A stretch of DNA of 64,000 nucleotides from Girardinichthys multiradiatus (Eukaryota > Chordata > Actinopteri > Cyprinodontiformes > Goodeidae), in assembly GCF_021462225.1 (NCBI RefSeq), contig NC_061801.1, positions 8,180,125-8,244,124 on the forward strand, written 5' to 3'. This document shows positions 60,411 through 64,000 of the stretch, one piece after another (the first letter of the stretch is position 1; every line of letters starts with the position of its first letter). The translations under genes and the position numbers were made by a program. Under the pieces are notes generated by a model. The model was not told where the DNA came from. It saw only the letters and a program-made list of their open reading frames with translations, and did no database searches.

Positions 60411-62600
60411 AAAACAGAAGCTTTGTGGTGTATATTGGGTCTTGGATAATTTGGCTCCTGGCTCTAATTCAGCTCTTTCATCTATTTATCCAGCTGTTAT
60501 TTGTAAAAGTGGGGATTTAAAGACATTTGGGTTTGAAAAAGTGTTGGAACCCCTTTTAAAAGATCTTGTGATCTTAGAACAACACAGTATATTTATCGCT
60601 CAGTTGAATGAGTTTGTTAAAGGCTCTGTAAATTGTATAGTAGCAAATAACGTAGCTGCTCATGGACTTGCAGGTTTTGTTGAAAATTTTTCTGGAGAAT
60701 ACATATGTAGATTCTGTGTCGCTAAGAAAAGGAGGCGTTTATGAGTGTAGAACACGTGAACTCCATCAAACTCATTTACTGTCAGAGTCACCTTGCCTGC
60801 TGCTAACATTTTCCACCACTAGGGTCCATGGGAGCTGGAGGACTGAGGGTGTGACAGGTGCACATCATTATCTCATCAGGTCGGAGGACTATATGAGGGC
60901 GGCTCGCCAGCACATCTACGCCTGAGTGTTTTTGCCCACCGTGGTAGTACTACCTGGCCATCAACTTTGAAGTCTTGAAGAATTGTTTTGAAGATATGCT
61001 GACTAACTTCCTGTTTACCTTGTCTTAAGAACCCAAGCCTTGCTCCTTGCTGGAGATCTTTGAAGAATACCTTAGACCACAGTCTGGACTCTGGATCTTT
61101 TCCGGGCTGGCAGCCCGCCCTGAAAATACACCTGTCCGGTAAAGCGAACCCTGTCCGCCCTCCAATGGTTCCTCCTGGATCATCTGAGAAGCCCCAATGG
61201 AATCAGAACAGCCTCTCTGTTCCCAGACTCGCAAATCTTTCCCCCCTGGTGGATTGCCCCACCCGGATTATAAGACTAACTTCTAATAGGTTGCTTAGGT
61301 CCACTATCTGAACTCACCTTTGTCGTTTTACCTTTCAGTCTGACGGCCTGCCAGGTTCCCACGCTCCATGTACATTTCTTGAATTGTAAATAAACTTTGA
61401 AAACGTTTCTCCGTTTCAAGTGTTCTCTGCATGTGGGTCAAGTCGGCCTTAAAAACTATGACATTTACAATCTGCATTGGAAACTACAAGCCTGTGCTGT
61501 GGGTTTAAACACGATTGTGTTTTGACTAAAACTCTCAATGACTTTGATGTTACTACAGGCTTTCCCCCAGATATAGTACATGATTTATTTAAGGGCATTA
61601 TACCTGTAGAACTAGCTGATTGTTTTGATCTCTAAAAAGTATTTTACCTTAGAAAAACTTAACAATTCTATCAAAAATGTTGAATACAAATGGGGAGATA
61701 AAACAAATCGTCCTAATGTCATACCACATACTTACTCTTAAGAACAAAACTATAGGTGGGAATGCACACGGAAATTGGGCTCTGCTTCGCTTGTTGCCTC
61801 TTTTTTTTGGCCCCTTTGTTCCAGAAGATGAAAAGGCCTGGCATGTTATTTTGGATCTCAAGGATATAGTGGAGCTTGCTGTTGCCCCTATCCGCTGTGA
61901 TGAGTCGGTAACATATCTTGAGTTAAAAATCGATGAGCCTTGCCAGCTATAAGAACTTTTCCCAAATAACCGTCTTCTCTCTAAACACCATTTTGTTCAG
62001 CACTATACTGTTCTGATACATGTCTTTGGTCCTCTCATTCATAAGTGGACCATGAGATTTGTGGCGAAGCATAGTTTTTTTAAACAGATTGCTCGCCATA
62101 CCAACTGTTTCAAAAACATACCTCTCACACTTGCAAGAAAACACCAGCTCGCGATTGCTTCCCATTTGCACACATCTGATGAGAAAAAGCTGTTGGTGGT
62201 AACTAGTGTTTCATCAGTCTCTATTGATATGCTCCAAAATGACAATGCAGCTGCCATTAAGCAAAGACTGCCAGATGAGGCTGATGTGCACATTGCAAAG
62301 AATGTGTCATATAATGGTATTGACTACAGCCAAGGAATTATTGCTATCCATAGAGAGTCATTTGGTCTACCTGAGTTTGCAGCTTAGTATCTTGGAAGGG
62401 AAGCTATCTTTTTTGTGAGAATGTTCTCTGCTTGGTATAGGGAGCATTTTAGAGCTTTTGAATTAACCACGTCACATGTGAGGGAGGTGCCTTTCATTGC
62501 ACATGAGGAACTGGTTGATGAATACCCACTAGCTTCTTACTCTGTTGGAGGACCGCGTCTGGTTACTCTAAAGAGATATGTGAGTTCGGGGTGGAAATAA
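60411..62600 (+). pseudogene. HDLFEG-type multi-copy fish gene, copy 2, LTR-disrupted
   Basis: Begins mid-protein: KLCGVYWVLDNLAPGSNSAL, LEPLLKDLVILEQHSIFIAQ, FSGEYICRFCVAKK. The solo LTR (60780-61463) then interrupts it. The gene resumes with VLTKTLNDFDVTTGF, PPDIVHDLFKGIIPVELADC, YKWGDKTNRPNVIPHTYS, IGGNAHGNWALLRLLPLFFG, VPEDEKAWHVILDLKDIVEL, KWTMRFVAKHSFFKQIARHT and WYREHFRAF, ending VTLKRYVSSGWK at 62600. Stops and shifts near 60730, 61738, 61950 and 62386 and a short deletion at 61610 show it is dead. The N-terminal part is absent. The family is annotated as uncharacterised in fish as far as I know. A transposase role is inferred. Confidence 0.6.
60780..61463 (+). mobile_element. Solo LTR, 684 bp, inside the pseudogene
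   Basis: Ends TGTCA...TGACA are inverted repeats. The flanks are a perfect 5-bp duplication TTTAC (60775-60779 and 61464-61468). It has a TATA-like box (TATATGAG, 60890-60897) and AATAAA (61389-61394) about 70 bp before the 3' end. The homologous stretch in copy 1 (around 52705-52712) has no insertion, so the empty site is directly visible. No internal retroelement sequence is left. Confidence 0.9.
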
Positions 62601-63149
62601 TAATATTTGTAAGCATTTCTATTTGTTTATTATGTTGTGTATCAGTTTTCAAAGTGGTGCGCTTTACATTTGGTTTGTTACTTGTTTAAAATAAAATTGC
62701 ATGTCAAACTGAATGATTTTCAGCATTACAAAACATGAATCAATTTATTTCTGAACTTTAAAAAAATAATCAAAAATGTGGTTAAAATTATATTTTCTGA
62801 CTGAAACCTGTTGTAATTTAATCAAATTATTGTTACAACTGTTTTTAAATTCTGTTTTTCTTTTTGTGTGTGGTGAGGGCTTATACTGAAAATGAAAGGT
62901 TTTCAGTAGCTGTTGAAACCTGCAGATTCCTAAAACTGAATAACTCCATAGATGATTGGCTAAAGGAGCAGCCGCAGAGTTGGTGATTCTCTTCCCTCTT
63001 CATAGAGATTACCACTTGTGCTCTGTTTTCACAAAGAGCTATGTATTTTAAAGGTGCACAGAAGAGTACGTGTGCCTAATTGTTGCTTGTTGATGTGCCA
63101 CAAAAGTGCCATTACTGAAAGAGTTTCTTAATGTTTTCAGATATTCAAA
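62601..63149 (+). other. Spacer between the two element genes
   Basis: Contains a poly(A) signal AATAAA (62690-62695). Just before the second gene is a pyrimidine-rich acceptor (TTAATGTTTTCAG) nine bases ahead of its ATG, which suggests a spliced 5' non-coding exon upstream. No coding sequence. Confidence 0.5.
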
Positions 63150-64000
63150 ATGACGTCACCTCTAAGATTGAGAATAATCCTGGGTGAAGATGCCAGGAAG
63201 TTGATTCTGCCAGCAGGGACACCAGTCTCAAAAGAATTGTGCCACACAATACAGACAAGCTTTGGATTTGAGCAAGATATTTGACTTCAATATCAAGATA
63301 AGGATTTTGGAAATGACTTCATAAATGTGTCAGAGATTTCAGAAGTAAAGGACAAAACCACCCTTAAGGTGATCTTCTTGCAAAGTCGAGAGCAGGAAGG
63401 TGCAAGAACCCTTTAAAGTCAAGCAAGCAGGAGCCCGACAGACTCTTTATCCCTCTCTTCTGATGGCATCTTCAAGTTCATCACTATCCTCAAGGTAGTG
63501 GGTTTGGCCAAGTGTCTTCACCGTACCACAGTTTAGCTACAATGCTGAATTTGAGCTTGAGAAGCCACCAAAACTGAAATCCCAAATTCTGGACGGACTG
63601 GCAGAGGAAATATACCACTTTATGCCTACCCTACAGACAATGATCTGACAGATGTTGCAGAAGCTCTTGTGAGAAAGCATCCTTGCCTTAGAGAGCAGGG
63701 TTCTTTCAATGACTGTTATGGATGGAAAATTAGCCTTAAATATAAAATGGCTATCCTCTGCAATAAACTGAAGGGCCTTGGATGTGCTGAGGTGACCATA
63801 AATTCCCTTAAAAACAAAACCGGTGACAACCGACTGTCAGCATTCAATGTGGAGAAAACCCAAAAAAGCTGAAGTTAACTACTGTTCACAGCATCCAAGA
63901 GGAGAAACGACAGAAAGTGTGGAACAGGTGAGAGTTGCAATGCTTTCTGAAATGACTAAAAGAAACAATAACTCTATTGTGAGTGAAAAAATGGAAAAGA
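63150..64000 (+). pseudogene. PB1-like multi-copy fish gene (SAMD3-like family), broken, runs off the end
   Basis: Starts MTSPLRLRIILGEDARKLIL and continues as a PB1/ubiquitin-like fold (FGNDFINVSEISEVKDKTTL then KVIFLQ). A stop after EQDI (TGA at 63281-63283, most simply a decayed CGA Arg codon) and later shifts break it. The second conserved part reads ELEKPPKLKSQILDGLAEEI, DVAEALVRKHPCLREQGSFN, DCYGWKISLKYKMA, GCAEVTINSLKNKTGDNRLS, then AEVNYCSQHPRGETTESVEQ and onward past the window. Fish databases often label such proteins sterile-alpha-motif 3-like. No SAM domain lies in the part seen here. Confidence 0.6.

Larger units (their letters stand above)
59866..64000 (+). mobile_element. Copy 2 of an unnamed two-gene fish element (runs off the window)
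   Basis: It starts at or near GTTTGTGCACTTGTCGTTAC, the same edge seen at 50866. In order: a G run, a four-unit minisatellite with a TA run, a large broken gene (60411-62600) cut by a solo LTR, a poly(A) signal (AATAAA at 62690-62695), then a second broken gene (63150 to the end). Both proteins belong to multi-copy families that I recall from many fish genomes. The tandem arrangement and multi-copy nature suggest a DNA transposon, possibly CACTA/EnSpm-like, but no terminal inverted repeats are visible and the right end is outside the window. Confidence 0.5.

Noticed and set aside
55289..61463. The two LTRs as ends of one provirus
   Set aside because: They differ in sequence, length, orientation and target duplication (4 bp against 5 bp), and no retroviral gene lies between them.

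Overview
This is a gene-poor, transposon-rich stretch of a ray-finned fish genome, most likely a teleost and perhaps a percomorph. The evidence is two spliced vertebrate genes with near-canonical proteins, many fish-type Tc1, L2 and L1-like repeats, AT-rich introns and no operon structure. The species cannot be named from the sequence.

Two host genes are clear. ptpn11 (SHP2 tyrosine phosphatase) lies on the minus strand. Fifteen coding exons from 38268 down to 18014 assemble into 596 codons plus stop, and nearly every exon has the length of its human counterpart. Its last intron lies in the 3' UTR, and the final non-coding exon starts at 15728. tmed2 (p24 beta, a COPI/COPII cargo adaptor) lies on the plus strand with four coding exons from 39607 to 46386 (201 residues). 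The two genes are head to head, with about 1.3 kb between start codons. Their jobs are unrelated: growth-factor signalling in the cytosol, and ER-Golgi traffic.

The left 12 kb holds L2-type LINE pieces, Tc1 relics and a young Tc1 element. Three nearly identical Tc1 copies (9863-11430, 23329-24876, 32370-33936) have 200-bp inverted repeats, all in the same direction. Two of them sit in ptpn11 introns antisense to the gene. Older Tc1 relics, miniature inverted-repeat elements and LINE tails fill other introns of both genes.

The right 16 kb (about 47.6-64 kb) is a nested mobile-element graveyard. It contains an L1-like LINE end, a nearly intact antisense Tc1 inside a TA microsatellite, a LINE endonuclease fragment, a 611-bp inverted-repeat element, two solo LTRs with target-site duplications, and a Harbinger transposase first exon. 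It also holds two copies of an unnamed multi-copy fish gene family. The better copy (about 59.87 kb to the window end) has two broken genes in tandem: a large protein with an HDLFEG-like motif and a PB1-like-fold protein. These may be two genes of one poorly described DNA element, and this is the most interesting lead here. A small well-formed terminal coding exon at 54129-54308 is unassigned.
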